The position numbers and the translations under genes were made by a program. Below, piece after piece: positions 1 through 10,409 of a stretch of DNA of 64,000 nucleotides (position 1 is its first letter; each line of letters begins with the position of its first letter). The notes beneath the pieces were generated by a model that did not search any database, was not told the DNA's origin, and saw only the letters and a program-made list of their open reading frames with translations. This stretch comes from Mesocentrotus franciscanus (Eukaryota > Echinodermata > Echinoidea > Camarodonta > Strongylocentrotidae): NCBI GenBank assembly GCA_037976565.1, contig CP137686.1:5056645-5120644 (forward strand), written 5' to 3'.

Positions 1-859
1 GATAAAGAATAATCTAACAAATAACTTAGCAGTCTTTTTTTAAAGTTATAATTAACATGACGTTTAGCTTACAATGAGAAATTGTAAAGAGAAAATCGAG
101 GGATATACAAGAATGACCATTTAGGCTTATCAGTTCTCCTCAAGTTATTAAAAGCTCCGTTCTCTCCGTATATAACCACAAAGTGTCCCTTTAAGCTTAC
201 CGCACATTATATACGATCATCAGGACTGCGACCCGCGATTTTCGAAGACAATGAAATTATATTCAATAATGAAATCTAAATAAACATCATCTCCCAGATT
301 TAGGTTCTAAATAATGATAAGAATTCTACCGACTGGAATTTTAGTGCATTTATATTTGAACAGAATAAAAGCTGAAACGACATCAAATTGTAGACAACCG
401 CTCTGCAGTGGTCTGATGTCACTGCGATACGGAGTCAATTGAGCTTTTCAATAAACTTAAATGGGAAATCCCTGGAAATCTTAACATTTCCTCTGGATTT
501 ATAAAAAACATGGATAATTAGTCCATTTTTCAGTGAATTACCCAATAAGTTATTATAAGGATTGTGTTTCTATCCATTTTTAACTCATTCATGCAGTCAA
601 ATGAACTGTCAGGAATATGTGAGAGCAATTTCATATCAATAGCTTAAAAACTCCATGTTAAATTGAAAGATTGATAAAATAAGTCACTTTTGCACTAAAA
701 CTGTGAATATGTAAGATTTTGCTGTTTGAAGAGGTAAACTTATAGCTTATTGTGCATACCGGAATTAAATATTTTACTGAGGTATTCTTCAATGTATTAT
801 CTTTCAACTGGGCAAGAAAAAAATAATTAAAAAATCACAAAAATAATTTTTGGCGCACT
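1..859. other. Intergenic sequence before MPDU1
   Basis: AT-rich, with no open frame or repeat that could be identified. Confidence 0.45.
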
Positions 860-1002
860 TTGGTTCGTCCTGGCCCAATGTGCGGCGGCGCCATATGCAT
901 ATGCATATTATTATGCCCCCCCCCGGCCTCCCGCCTGATTGACAGCTGACTTGAAAGTTGAAGTTGTGGACGTAGCGAGACGCTGCACTCTAAAATCTCG
1001 AG
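860..1002 (+). promoter_or_regulatory. Probable MPDU1 promoter and 5' UTR
   Basis: This short GC-richer stretch lies just before the MPDU1 start codon in otherwise AT-rich DNA. It holds a GGCGGCGCC block and a self-complementary ATATGCATATGCATAT block near 892-908, followed by a C-run. No clear TATA box or initiator was fixed, so the transcription start is not placed. The call rests on position and base composition only. Confidence 0.35.
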
Positions 1003-1102
1003 ATGGAAGGTGAAAGGATCGGATTGTTCCCATGGCTCGTGATGCTTCTTTTGCCAGAAGATTGCTACATCACATTCTTCGAAGACTTTAATTTCCTAGA
1101 TG
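1003..1102 (+). CDS. MPDU1: MPDU1 exon 1
   Basis: Encodes residues 1-33, [20 protein letters not shown] at the start, and ends in phase 1 before the donor GTAAGT at 1103. An in-frame reading continues into the intron, but the next family-like residues ([13 protein letters not shown]) sit in exon 2. Confidence 0.88.
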
Positions 1103-4100
1103 GTAAGTTTTCAAATAGTAACCTAATTATTCACGAGATAAGGATCGGACGAAAACTACAGTACGGTCCCATGAACTTGTATTTTTGTTGGTTTTACAGC
1201 CGACAGCTGTTGTTGTGTACGTGTTGGATTTGGACCATGCATTGCCATTTATATTGGCGTTGCACTGTTATTTCACATGTAGTCTACCCGTTTGTTTTCT
1301 TAGAATTATCTGAGATAGTCGGTACACGATTGTGATAACTGTAACACTAACAATGATGATGACTGATAATGATAATGTCTATGATGCTGTAAAAAATAGA
1401 AGGGGAAAATAGAAAGATAGAAAGAAAAAAAGAAAAGAAAAAGAAAAGAAAATGAGTCTGAGATGAAAGAAAGGAAAAAGGAGGAGATAAAGAAGGCTGA
1501 AGGAGGAGGAGGAGAAGAAAAGGAAGATCTGATAAAGAAGGAGAGAAGGAAAAGGAGAAGCATAATAAAAGTTAATACTAAGAACTAAGAAGTCATTTAA
1601 TAATATATTAATGATTATGACGATGATTGTGAAATTTTACTTCTTTACAGTTCCATGTCTAAAAGTTGCATTGAGCAAAGGACTGGGATTGGGCATCATT
1701 GCTGGATCTCTTATGGGTAAGTGTGTGATGTACAATTTTTCCTCTTTATGTTAGTAGGAGCACTCCACCTGCAGCAAGTCATGTGTTAGTTATCCTCTAT
1801 TGATAGTATTCATAAGTTGTGTTGAAAACTTCAAATTAATTTTGAGGAACTAATTCCTTCATGCAATTCAACATATAAAATACTATATCCCAGAGTTTTG
1901 ATAGTGTAGTAGTTAAAGAGAGTGATTATCCATGCAATAGCATAAGGTGTCTTAGACCTGGGTTGAAATACTTAGCCAATAGATTTGACTTAAGACCGAA
2001 GTTATTGAGTTAGCAGAAGAAATAGCCTATCCATGCCCCCATTTTAATTTTAATCCTTGCAGGATAGCATCCTCAATATTTTGGAACTAAATTTATGCTT
2101 TTAATGTACAAAGCTCTTTAGACCTGAATTTTTCAGTTTGTTTTTTGCCAGAAGGAAGATTTTCCATGACGATTACATTTTTTTCCTGTCTGTTTATTGA
2201 GAAGAAATTGAGTATTATTATGAATGCTTGTAGGTTGTATGATCTAAATGCTGAACTGGAAAGGGGACAGATAGAGGCATTGCTGTATGATATATCAGGG
2301 GGGTGTTTCACAAAGATCCTAAGTTGAACTTATCTTTAAAGAGCCTGTTCAAAGAAAATCCCAAATATGGCAAATAACGTATCACTAGAAACTGGTAAGC
2401 TAACAGATGGCCATCGTACAAGTTATAGGTCAACTAAATATCGGGTGATTTATAAAAATACAAATAAAACCACCTCTATAGCATCTGGGATATGCGAGAG
2501 ATTCGCCAGAAAAATGGCGATGTTTTAATGCCGTCACAATATGAACCAATCCTGTCCACGCAGACGACATCCCATAAAGAATGAACATAATTGCAATGCT
2601 ATTATTTCTCAAATTATAATGAGTTTAGTGTATATAAATGTGATGGAATTTTACACCATTCAAAAAGGGATATGAAACCGATTCTGATAACTAAATTCTT
2701 TTGTTTGTAAATACACAGGATAGGGGTTAATGAACAATCAAAGAAACCACACTTTCAAATTAAAAACCCCCCGGAATGATAGCATGGACGGCATTTGTTC
2801 CCTCTTGAAACGCCGAACATACCACGGTGTATGCAGCTGAAAATACAATGGCGTCTTAATTTGTTTACAAGCGACGGATTCCTATATTTTTTCATCAAAA
2901 TAATACCATGCGCGGGGTTTAGAGTGAGGCAATAGATTAAACATTTAGCCTGACGGTAGTGAAGTAAGAGAAATAACTGAAGAAAAGATGACTAAACAGG
3001 CACTGAAAATGTGTGAGATGTCATGGGACATCGTCTGCTTGTGCAAATCATGTTCAACATGTGACGTCACACATCTCAGCAGCGATCGGAGAGCTTTTCA
3101 GGTGCTATGCCGGGGCTTTATTTAAGCGTTTTGTAATTGATAATAATCATTACTTCGAATGTTTCCAAGCATTTAATTTTGATAACCCTGTCCATAACCC
3201 TTGCCATAATGACAATAAAGTTAGTTTTTAAAATCAATGAACCTTCTCTTTAAAGTTGGACATAACAATTATGGAAAGCTGTTAGCATCTTGAAAATATT
3301 TGGTAAAAGTTGTTTTAAAAGGCATAAAATGTTGATTTAAATCATTCTATTTTATATTATAAAGGAGATTTAATGTTCTTGATGTGGAATTTATGAAAAG
3401 TCTAAAATACTTGAATTTTTGCTTTTGGGCTACAAACGGCTCTCCATAATGTTTAACTCCAACTTACCGGTAGAGTTAAGTTCGACTTAGGATATTTGTG
3501 AAACACCCCCCAGTACTGGTATGTTTTGTTCAATCTGGTACCAGCAGTTCATGTGTGTTTACTTTTCAGGGTAAGTAAATTTATGACAGGAAGTTTGGGA
3601 AAAAAGTGCTGGTATAATAGTTTCTTTCCTATATGAAATAAATAGGTTTTACTTTAAACAGAATGGATAATATGTTTATTTGAGTGCAAATTGGTTCCTT
3701 TATAAAAAATTCCTACATCATTATTTGTAGACATGCCCCTTTCCAATTCTTCTATTTTTGGTATTTTTGTAATCATTTTCCTCTATCTTCTTTATTTTGT
3801 TTTAAAATGTGGCTTTATATTTGAATATTTTCTTTTAAAATTACCAAGAAAAATATTGCTTAATATGTTAGGGCTTCAATGTCACTAAACTGTATTGAAA
3901 TATGAGCTTTGAATCTTACACATGTACATGTAAAGAGATATTGGAAGTTTAAATACTCTCTCAATTAACATGAAGCAACTCTTAAGTAGACTTCTCTACG
4001 CTTTTGCATAAGAATAGTGCCAGCAAGGATCCCCAAGTCCATCTTGGGTTCCGTGCATTGGGTTTTATGTTATTCTTTATTTTCTTGATGCGCCTTAAAA

Positions 4101-7030
4101 TACTTTAGCCTATATACATGTAGAATCAAGGATAAAGATTTTTTATATATTTTTTTCTTGGGGGGGGGTGGGTTTATTATATATATTCTTGCTATACGCA
4201 AATCCTTTTTTCTTAGGTGATTGGTACACTTTTTAGTCTTCATCTACTAAGTCAACTAATGTAATTTAGTGGACTACCACAGTCTAATTTTGAAATATAT
4301 GCACACTATGTAAGGAATAGGATCATTATACTCACACCAATGTAGCAATTGGGTTTTTAATACCATATATGCAACCAATACGGAGTTAACTCTTTATATG
4401 CCACATATATAATCTCCCTGTGCCAACTGCCACATTGTATTTGTGAAAGAATAGATACATGTATATATATATATATATACCAAAGGCTTCTCAATATCTA
4501 AATGTTTCCAGTTCAAGACTAATCTAAAGTTCTAAACAGGTATTACAAGCATTTTCATGGAGCTAATCAATACCGGAAATTAGTAATTTTGCAAAGCCAC
4601 TATGTTGCACAAAGCAAGCCTTACGTTAATTGGTGCCTGTTCTTTTGTACCAATGGGTACACGTAGCAAACAAGCGACCGTGCCAGTTGACATTGAGGCG
4701 AATAAAAGGTTCAAGATGTCAAACATGTACTTTAGCAGATTTGTTTGTGTCAATTGACATTGGATTTATTTTATCTCTTATGTAACAGTGAAACTCCCAC
4801 AGATTGGCAAGATATTGGCCTCTAAGAGTGGAGAAGGCTTGAATGTACTGGCTGTTCTTCTAGAGCTTGCAGCAATATCGTCATCATGGGCATATTCCTT
4901 TGCTAATAGTTACCCTTTCTCGTAAGTATTATCTGGCAATCCAACATTTACTGTGGCAGGACTTGTTCCAGCGGTTAGTTTATTAAAGCCCCACTGCACA
5001 ACTTGTAGCTACTTGCTCCCTCTATATAGAAAACAATGCCTAAGCGTTAATTGAGAGCTGAGTTGATGAGATAACCACCTGTCAGTGACCACTCTGGGAG
5101 GTCTAATCCCTCCTGGCCAAACAAGTGCAGACAGGCTTTAAAATACAGGCTTCAGAAATGGCTTACAGTGTAGAAGAGTTTATTAAGTTCTGGTAAAAGG
5201 TAAACTTTTGACCAAATGCATAATTGAGCACATATTCATCCCAAGAGATGTTCAAGGTGCTTACATGTACAATGTTCTATTATTTCCCTGGCTTTAGCCC
5301 AGCTGCCCTAAGGTGCTTAAAGCTTTCAAGGAATAAACTCCAACCAGGTACCCATGTACTACACCTGATAGGAGAGTAGGAAAAATATTTTATCTTTCTT
5401 CCTTTCTTTTGGGGGTCTTTTTTAAAGCCCGTCTGCACTAGTTTGGCCAGGAGGGATTAGACCATCCTACTGATCACTGACAGGTGGTCGGCTCATCAAC
5501 TCAGCTCTCAATTTACATAAGAAAAAGAGGGTCATGGGGGACCAACGGGCACCGCTTAGGCATTGTTTTCTATATAGAGGGAGCAAGTAGCTACAAGTAG
5601 TGCAGTGGGGCTTTAAGTCATCCACACAAATACAAGTTCTGCTTTTTAGTGGATTTGTCAATTTCCTTTAAGATTTTACTTAATTTATGATAACATTATG
5701 CTTGTATATCTTGTATCCTAATATGCTTCGATTACTTATCGACATTTAATATTGCATAATTCAGAAAAGTTTCATTTTCTATGTTATATTGCAAAAGTTA
5801 TTTGATACTAATTTTATGTAAGCATTATTTCATGTTTTGATTGAGTTATGGAAATAGAATTATTTTAATTGAATTGAAAATTGAATTGAATCCCAGACTT
5901 TCAAAATCATACACTGATCTCAAACTTTTGCTAATTAATCTCATTTCTAAATGTGTCTTTCTTTTTACAGAGCATGGGGTGAAGCCCTATTTCTAGCCGT
6001 GCAGACCGTCACTATAGCATTCCTATGTATGTCGTATAATGGAAACCAAGCTGGAGCTGTGTCCTTCTTGCTCTCATACTTCGGTATCATGTACGTCCTT
6101 CTGTCGGGGCTCACTCCCATGAGCACCATCGCCATGCTACAGGCAGGAAACATGCCTATCGTCATCGTCAGTAAGGTATGAAATTTTGGTGTACTTCGCA
6201 GTCAATCTATATGTAGACATGTGGTATGGAGTTCTGGTTACATTCAATTTCAAGGAGACACGATGGCTTACGAGACCACTGCTCTACCACTGGTAGAGCA
6301 GTGGTCTCGTAACCGGGAGGTCCCAGGTTCGATGGCTAGTGCCCTTTGGTAAGGCATAAATCCTCATTACCAAGTCCCTCTGAGAGGACTTAAAGCCGTC
6401 GGTCCCCTGGTTGCTTACTTACAAGCATACACATGCTTTCTTAGCAGTCAGGTAAAACAAACAAACAAACAAAATCTGTATACAGACATGTGGTATTGAG
6501 TTCTGGTTACATTCAATTTGCAGTAGGACTCGGGTTCAAGACCAACACAGTCACCTGTTGGTAGACTGGTCTTGCTGTATCACTGTTTATTACATCATAA
6601 TCATCCTTAGCTTATAACGGTTTTGTTACTTGTTATTGATATTAATTTTTATGAAACAGGGTCCTCATTCTTATCCAAACTATATTTAAATTTGGCATAC
6701 AAAAGTGAATAAGTTTCCTCTCTTCTATGCTGTAATTTAATTTATATCCTCTCCTTCCCTTTCCTATATACCAATGTACAGTTAATACAGGCCTATACGA
6801 ACTTCAGCAATGGCCACACTGGTCAACTCTCTGCAGTGACTGTCTTCCTACTGACCGCTGGCAGCCTGGCCCGAATCTTCACCAGCATCCAGGAGACCAA
6901 TGACCCCATGCTGGTCTGGACGTACATTGTCGCATCCACCTGTAACGGCATCATCACTCTTCAGCTGGTATGGTACTGGGGTGCCACCAAAGAATACCTC
7001 AGCAGGCAACAATCCAAGAAGGCAGAGTAG
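1003..7030 (+). CDS. MPDU1: Mannose-P-dolichol utilization defect 1 protein (five exons)
   Basis: Joined exons 1003-1102, 1651-1716, 4789-4921, 5971-6175 and 6782-7030 give 753 bases, a 250-residue protein close to the usual family length. All junctions are GT-AG and the phases add up. MPDU1 is a multi-pass ER membrane protein of the PQ-loop family. It is needed for use of dolichol-P-mannose and dolichol-P-glucose in N-glycan precursor, GPI-anchor and C-mannosylation pathways. The first PQ-loop is visible in exon 3 (KLPQIGKI, Pro59-Gln60) followed by [10 protein letters not shown]. The second loop is in exon 5 ([18 protein letters not shown]), where the PQ pair itself is replaced. Hydrophobic helices fill exons 3-5. 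The protein ends in KKAE, which matches a KKxx ER-retrieval signal. The start Met is the first in frame in exon 1 and the N-terminus ([16 protein letters not shown]) looks family-typical. No damage is seen. Confidence 0.93.
1651..1716 (+). CDS. MPDU1: MPDU1 exon 2
   Basis: A 66-base exon between TTCTTTACAG and GTAAGTG, phase 1 on both sides. It encodes [20 protein letters not shown] plus LMG, the family-typical first helix leading to the PQ loop. Too short to show up as an open reading frame. Confidence 0.88.
2297..3511. mobile_element. Inverted-repeat MITE (GGTGTTTCACAAAG family), interrupted copy
   Basis: The left end GGGGGGTGTTTCACAAAG with TAAGTTGAACTT (2297-2332) is mirrored at 3470-3511 by AACTTACC...GACTTAGG and TTTGTGAAACACCCCCC. 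Two intact relatives of about 290 bp lie at 51389-51687 and 53512-53796. Here the interior is split by an unrelated 0.92-kb element (2334-3255). The whole lies in MPDU1 intron 2. No transposase is encoded. Confidence 0.7.
2334..3255. mobile_element. 0.92-kb non-autonomous element, copy 1
   Basis: Bounded by a 10-bp inverted repeat, CTTTAAAGAG at 2334 and CTCTTTAAAG ending 3255. A copy with only a few percent mismatches lies at 17281-18195 in the same orientation. No long open frame is present, so it must have been moved by enzymes encoded elsewhere. A 60-codon minus-strand frame at 2430-2612 is kept in both copies, but the differences do not look selected. Confidence 0.72.
3512..4788. other. 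MPDU1: Remainder of MPDU1 intron 2
   Basis: AT-rich intronic sequence with a G-run near 4162-4168 and an (AT)n tract near 4460-4482. No coding exon or clear element was seen. Confidence 0.5.
4789..4921 (+). CDS. MPDU1: MPDU1 exon 3 (first PQ loop)
   Basis: Runs from after TTATGTAACAG to GTAAGTATT. It encodes the PQ-loop signature [20 protein letters not shown], then a helix ending [15 protein letters not shown]. It starts in phase 1 and ends in phase 2. Confidence 0.9.
4983..5142 (+). mobile_element. AAAGCC-ended MITE, copy a
   Basis: Begins TAAAGCCCCACTGCAC, continues GTAGCTACTTGCTCCCTC and ends GTGCAGACAGGCTTTA, so the ends are imperfect inverted repeats. Further copies lie at 5422-5616, 22342-22537, 22532-22727 and 37215-37410. 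It lies in MPDU1 intron 3. Confidence 0.72.
5422..5616 (-). mobile_element. AAAGCC-ended MITE, copy b (inverted)
   Basis: The reverse-oriented partner of the copy at 4983-5142: TAAAGCCCGTCTGCACTAG at the left, GTAGTGCAGTGGGGCTTTAA at the right. The two copies in MPDU1 intron 3 could pair as a long hairpin in the pre-mRNA. Confidence 0.72.
5971..6175 (+). CDS. MPDU1: MPDU1 exon 4
   Basis: Encodes [20 protein letters not shown], then a loop and a second helix ([19 protein letters not shown]), ending NMPIVIVSK before GTATGA. Two or three hydrophobic helices are visible. It ends in phase 0. Confidence 0.92.
6261..6475 (+). repeat. tRNA-derived SINE, family B, copy 1
   Basis: The head carries GGTAGAGCAGTGG (A-box-like) and GGTTCGATGGC (B-box-like, GGTTCGANNCC). 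It is followed by the body TAGTGCCCTTTGGTAAGGCA, CCTCATTACCAAGTCCCTC, and a (CAAA)n tail. A second copy at 55625-55815 shares head and body, with A box TGGCTCAGTGG. Confidence 0.72.
6268..6312. repeat. Perfect 22-bp-arm palindrome in the SINE head
   Basis: Left arm 6268-6289 and right arm 6291-6312 are exact reverse complements around a single C at 6290. The right arm is the normal SINE head. The left arm is an inverted extra copy of it. Confidence 0.9.
6782..7030 (+). CDS. MPDU1: MPDU1 exon 5 and stop
   Basis: Terminal coding exon: [20 protein letters not shown], then two helices around TAGSLARIF and [19 protein letters not shown], and the C-terminus SRQQSKKAE with a TAG stop at 7028-7030. 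The KKAE end fits ER retrieval. Confidence 0.93.
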   Translation, partial: LIQAYTNFSNGHTGQLSAVTVFLLTAGSLARIFTSIQETNDPMLVWTYIVASTCNGIITLQLVWYWGATKEYLSRQQSKKAE

Positions 7031-7124
7031 ATGCTGATTCAATGAAGATTAGGCAGAGTTCCTCCTAGTGTGCCATACATCTAAATCTAAACACAACCTG
7101 ATATTCATAGATAAAGTTGAGTAC

Positions 7125-7233
7125 TGGGCCCGAGAGCTCAAATATAAGGTAGCAATTGACCATGATGTACAATCAATTGATTGATCAATGGATCAATTAA
7201 TTGTACAATCAATTGCTAAGCTTTGTGTAACAG
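7125..7233. repeat. Foldable inverted-repeat element after the MPDU1 stop
   Basis: GGGCCC at the left and AACAGGGCC at the right bracket a core in which AGCAATTGA and TGTACAATCAATTGAT pair with ATCAATT, TTGTACAATCAATTGCT. It would form a strong hairpin within about 100 bases of the stop codon, probably in the 3' UTR. Confidence 0.55.
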
Positions 7234-7792
7234 GGCCTTGGTCACATGATTTCATTATGAAAGATATTCTCTTGGAGCAATATGGAATAGTTAATTATGA
7301 TGTAGTAAATAAGAAAATTGGGATATTAGCATCAAAGTATTTTAATCAAAAGTTGTCACTCAAACCATTTGCAAGTATTTTCTTTGTAATTAAGGATATT
7401 TTTTTCCATCAGTGATTAATTAGCATAGAAGACAAACTTGAACATTTAATTAGGTTTTTGGCAAAATACCATCTGCATGTATATTCTCAATAACATGATA
7501 TGATATGCTTCCTGATACATTTTCTGCTCTCACTGCCTATTTTATTGCTTGTGCATGTTGTTGACAGTCACATCCGCATTAGTTATCTGTACCTCTAAAC
7601 AGGGTAAAGTTTTTAATGTAAATAGACATTTATAATTTCACATTCCATGACGTAAATTTGTAGAGATTTTATCCTATCCTTTCAACATGTTAAATTCAGA
7701 TTAGAGAGAGTAGCCAAGATGCCAACTCTATTTTTAGAAGGATCTTTTGGGTCTGGTGAGTCCAGTAGCAAGAGACACAATGGTCCAGGGCC

Positions 7793-7931
7793 CTGTTTCA
7801 TTAAACTTGTGATCGATAACAAATGCTAAATTTCTATGACAAATTCGCTCTCAGCCAATCAAATGCCATGATTTCAGTAGCTTATAACAGGTATTGTAAC
7901 TTGTTATTGATAATAAGTTTTATGAAACAGC
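7793..7931. mobile_element. CCTGTTTCAT-ended MITE
   Basis: The left end CCTGTTTCATTAAACTTGTG with ATCGATAACAA is mirrored by TTGTTATTGATAATAAG and TTTTATGAAACAG. About 139 bp, no coding capacity. A fragment of the same family is at 6608-6662. Confidence 0.68.
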
Positions 7932-8564
7932 TCAAGCTTTTGAAAGATTGAAATGCTCAATTAATAACTTACTATGTTACTCCCATGACCCTAATTCCTT
8001 CTTGTTCTTGTTCCCTGGGAGGGGGGGGGGAGGTATAATGTTTAAATCAATACCAAAGCTTAATGCATTTAAGACAAGTTTCTCATACAATGATCCTTAC
8101 ACAATGTATACACCACATCGAAAAACCTTTGAGAATTTCACAAGACATCAATTTTATATTGTAGGCAAATTTTGACAAGTAACTGCTTGTGATAACCTTA
8201 AGAGATTGTCCAAGGTGTGCCTGACATAGCAAGAATTATAAATAAGAATGGTGCTTGGACCACGAGGTTAATCTTTTAAGCAGCTTAATGGAATGTGTAG
8301 TCACATTGTTTGTTATGAAGCTAAAGAGAGCAATACATTTGCACACATCTTTTTATAATGATATAGAAAATGTATTTAATTTAAGTACAAATAAGTACAT
8401 GTATTTAGATTACATTTTTGACAATCATGGTTTTGAAAATTGTTCAGTACTTATGATTGGATGTGCAAATTGTGGAACAAAACAAAGGATGTACCTACCT
8501 CTAAAATGTCATAGATTTATACTCATGCATATAACACTAGATCTCTAAGTAACAGTGTAATTTA

Positions 8565-8593
8565 TGACGTAATGACGCTGAGATATTACGTCA
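8565..8593. promoter_or_regulatory. Paired CRE-like sites
   Basis: TGACGTAAT at 8565-8573 and ATTACGTCA at 8585-8593 form an inverted pair of half-matched cAMP-response-type sites 11 bases apart, followed by a short GC-rich stretch with GCGCGC. No gene start was found next to it, so function is unknown. Confidence 0.3.
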
Positions 8594-9894
8594 CAATGAG
8601 AGCCGCTAGTAAGCGCGCGAGATCTTGACTTCAATTCGTTAGTAGCGCCATTTTGAACAAGATCTACATTCCAGAGACAGAAATTATAACTTTGAAGTCC
8701 CTTGTAATACGCGGTGATTTTGTGTATTTTTTAGTTTAAATTAACGAATAAGTGATGCGTTTTAAAATGACTTTTGAAAATTTGAAGTTGCCATACATGT
8801 ATTAACATATTTATACATTTCTTTTCTTCATGTGTCATTTGATAAAATAATGCGATTGCAAAGAGGAGGTTTATCAATTTTATAGGTTCTTTTTTTTGCT
8901 GATTCTATGGTGGTATTCAAAGAAATAATCAAATATATATGGTTTGGTGTTACTCTCTATTGAAAGATTAAGGAAAGAAATACTGTTTGTTACACATATT
9001 TCCCTGTGAGCCTAAGTTCTAAAGTCTTTGCTGTTCTTTGGTGCATTGGTGTATTATGTAAAAGCTGTGTATTTACTTTACTTGTCAAAAACCCTATCAA
9101 TTCGTCATTGTTATTATGAATTGACGAACTCTATGGATTCGTCTGTTCATAATAGCGCAGATGAATTGTATGTTATCATACTTTTTCTAGCTTATTATGA
9201 ATTTGTTATCCCATGATACATGTGTAATTATGAAATTTTTGTTTTACTCTAATTTCAAATCTAGGTTAATAAATGTAAAGCAAGGCATTGTGTGAATATC
9301 AAATGTGCTTCCTTAAAGCATACAGGTATTTGTCTGTCGTTTTGCATTGTGCCTCAAGACTGTGAAGTACTTTACTGCAAAAATGTCATCATGACCGTAC
9401 CGAAAGATAGGAATGTGAACTGTATTCATTTGGTTTTATCTTACTGATTAAAAAAAAGCAAGATTGAACCAATGAGACTACCACGTTTTTTTCATACATT
9501 ATTTGTCCAAGGAAATTCTTATCTTCTTCTTTTTTTCAACAGAAACGTGTTTTTTTAATCTTTTATTTTATTTGAAGCATTGGTTGATGTTTTGGACATA
9601 CAAGATCTTTAATTAGCTCTGGAATTGTCGATCATTTATAAGATATGACAAAGATAATTACACTGCAATGTTTGTTGTATTGAAGAGGTGTTTATTGTGT
9701 GAAGATCATTGATCTATTGATCATGTTGATCGAATTAAATCTTTTAATTGTGGTAAATAAATGGTATTTTGAATGACCATGATATTGAATTTGTGATGTT
9801 AGTTTATTGATGTCATTACTTTTCACTTTCACTATTTCTTTTTGTTCGTTTTACAGTTCTTTCATATATTTCTTTACATTTCAATTATTTTGCT

Positions 9895-10250
9895 TTCATG
9901 ATGATGATGATGATGATGAGGATGGTGGTGGTGGTGGTGGTGATGGCAGGGGCGGATCCAGCCGGCGACAAGAGAGGGGTCCAAAGAAGAGCCCCACTTT
10001 GTGCGAAAATTTAAAAATCAACATCCACCCCCCCCCTTGAGCGCTAGGGGAGGGGGCCCATCTTCTTTTATTTTAACAAAAAAGGTGTTTTTACCTGTAT
10101 TTTTTTTGCTGGGAAGGGCCCCTGGATCCGCCACTGGGTGATGGTGGTGGTAGTGGTGATGATGGTGATGGTGACAATGATGGATTATGGTGTTGATGGC
10201 AATAATCGTGATAATGATGGTGGTGGTGATGGTGATGATGATGGTGATGT
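9895..10250. repeat. GAT/GGT microsatellite split by an insertion
   Basis: GATGATGATGA and GGTGGTGGTG runs at 9895-9946 resume at 10137-10250. The 190-bp element between them separates what was one tract. Confidence 0.85.
9947..10136. mobile_element. CAGGGGCGGATCCAG element with 8-bp target duplication
   Basis: The left end CAGGGGCGGATCCAG (9947) is mirrored by CTGGATCCGCCACTG (ending 10136). The flanks are GGTGATGG at 9939-9946 and GGTGATGG at 10137-10144. This fits a hAT-type 8-bp duplication, although the flank is itself repetitive. A related sequence is at 43564-43756. No transposase is encoded. Confidence 0.75.
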
Positions 10251-10258
10251 AAATATGT

Positions 10259-10409
10259 AAATATCTAAGATATAAAACCTAGTTTGGCAATTTCACCTTT
10301 GTCTCTGGTTGAAAAATTAATGAGGGAGAAATCCCATTCCTTGCCGGTATTAGTTTTTCACAAATTTCCCCTTCTAAGATATATTGTCAAACTGGGTCTT
10401 ACAAATACA
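10259..10409. mobile_element. Short inverted-repeat element
   Basis: TCTAAGATATAAAACCTAGT with TTGGCAATTT at the left is matched, with mismatches, by the reverse complement of ATATATTGTCAAACTGGG, TCTTACAAA at the right. About 150 bp, no coding capacity. Confidence 0.5.

Larger units (their letters stand above)
6176..6781. other. MPDU1: MPDU1 intron 4 with SINE and palindrome
   Basis: Holds a tRNA-derived SINE (6261-6475) beginning in a perfect palindrome, a repeat of a TAGACATGTGGTATGGAGTT-like segment (6213-6255 and 6482-6524), and a fragment of the CCTGTTTCAT MITE family at 6608-6662. Confidence 0.55.
7031..9800 (+). other. MPDU1: MPDU1 3' UTR and downstream region
   Basis: AT-rich sequence without a coding exon. 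It includes a foldable repeat at 7125-7233, a MITE at 7793-7931 and CRE-like sites at 8565-8593. Candidate polyadenylation signals AATAAA lie at 9268-9273 and 9756-9761. The true 3' end is not fixed. Confidence 0.45.

Noticed and set aside
2430..2612. 60-codon minus-strand frame kept in both copies of the 0.92-kb element (also 17377-17559)
   Set aside because: The two versions differ at about seven residues in 60 with mostly amino-acid-changing substitutions, no family resemblance and no start context. Looks like chance conservation between recent copies.
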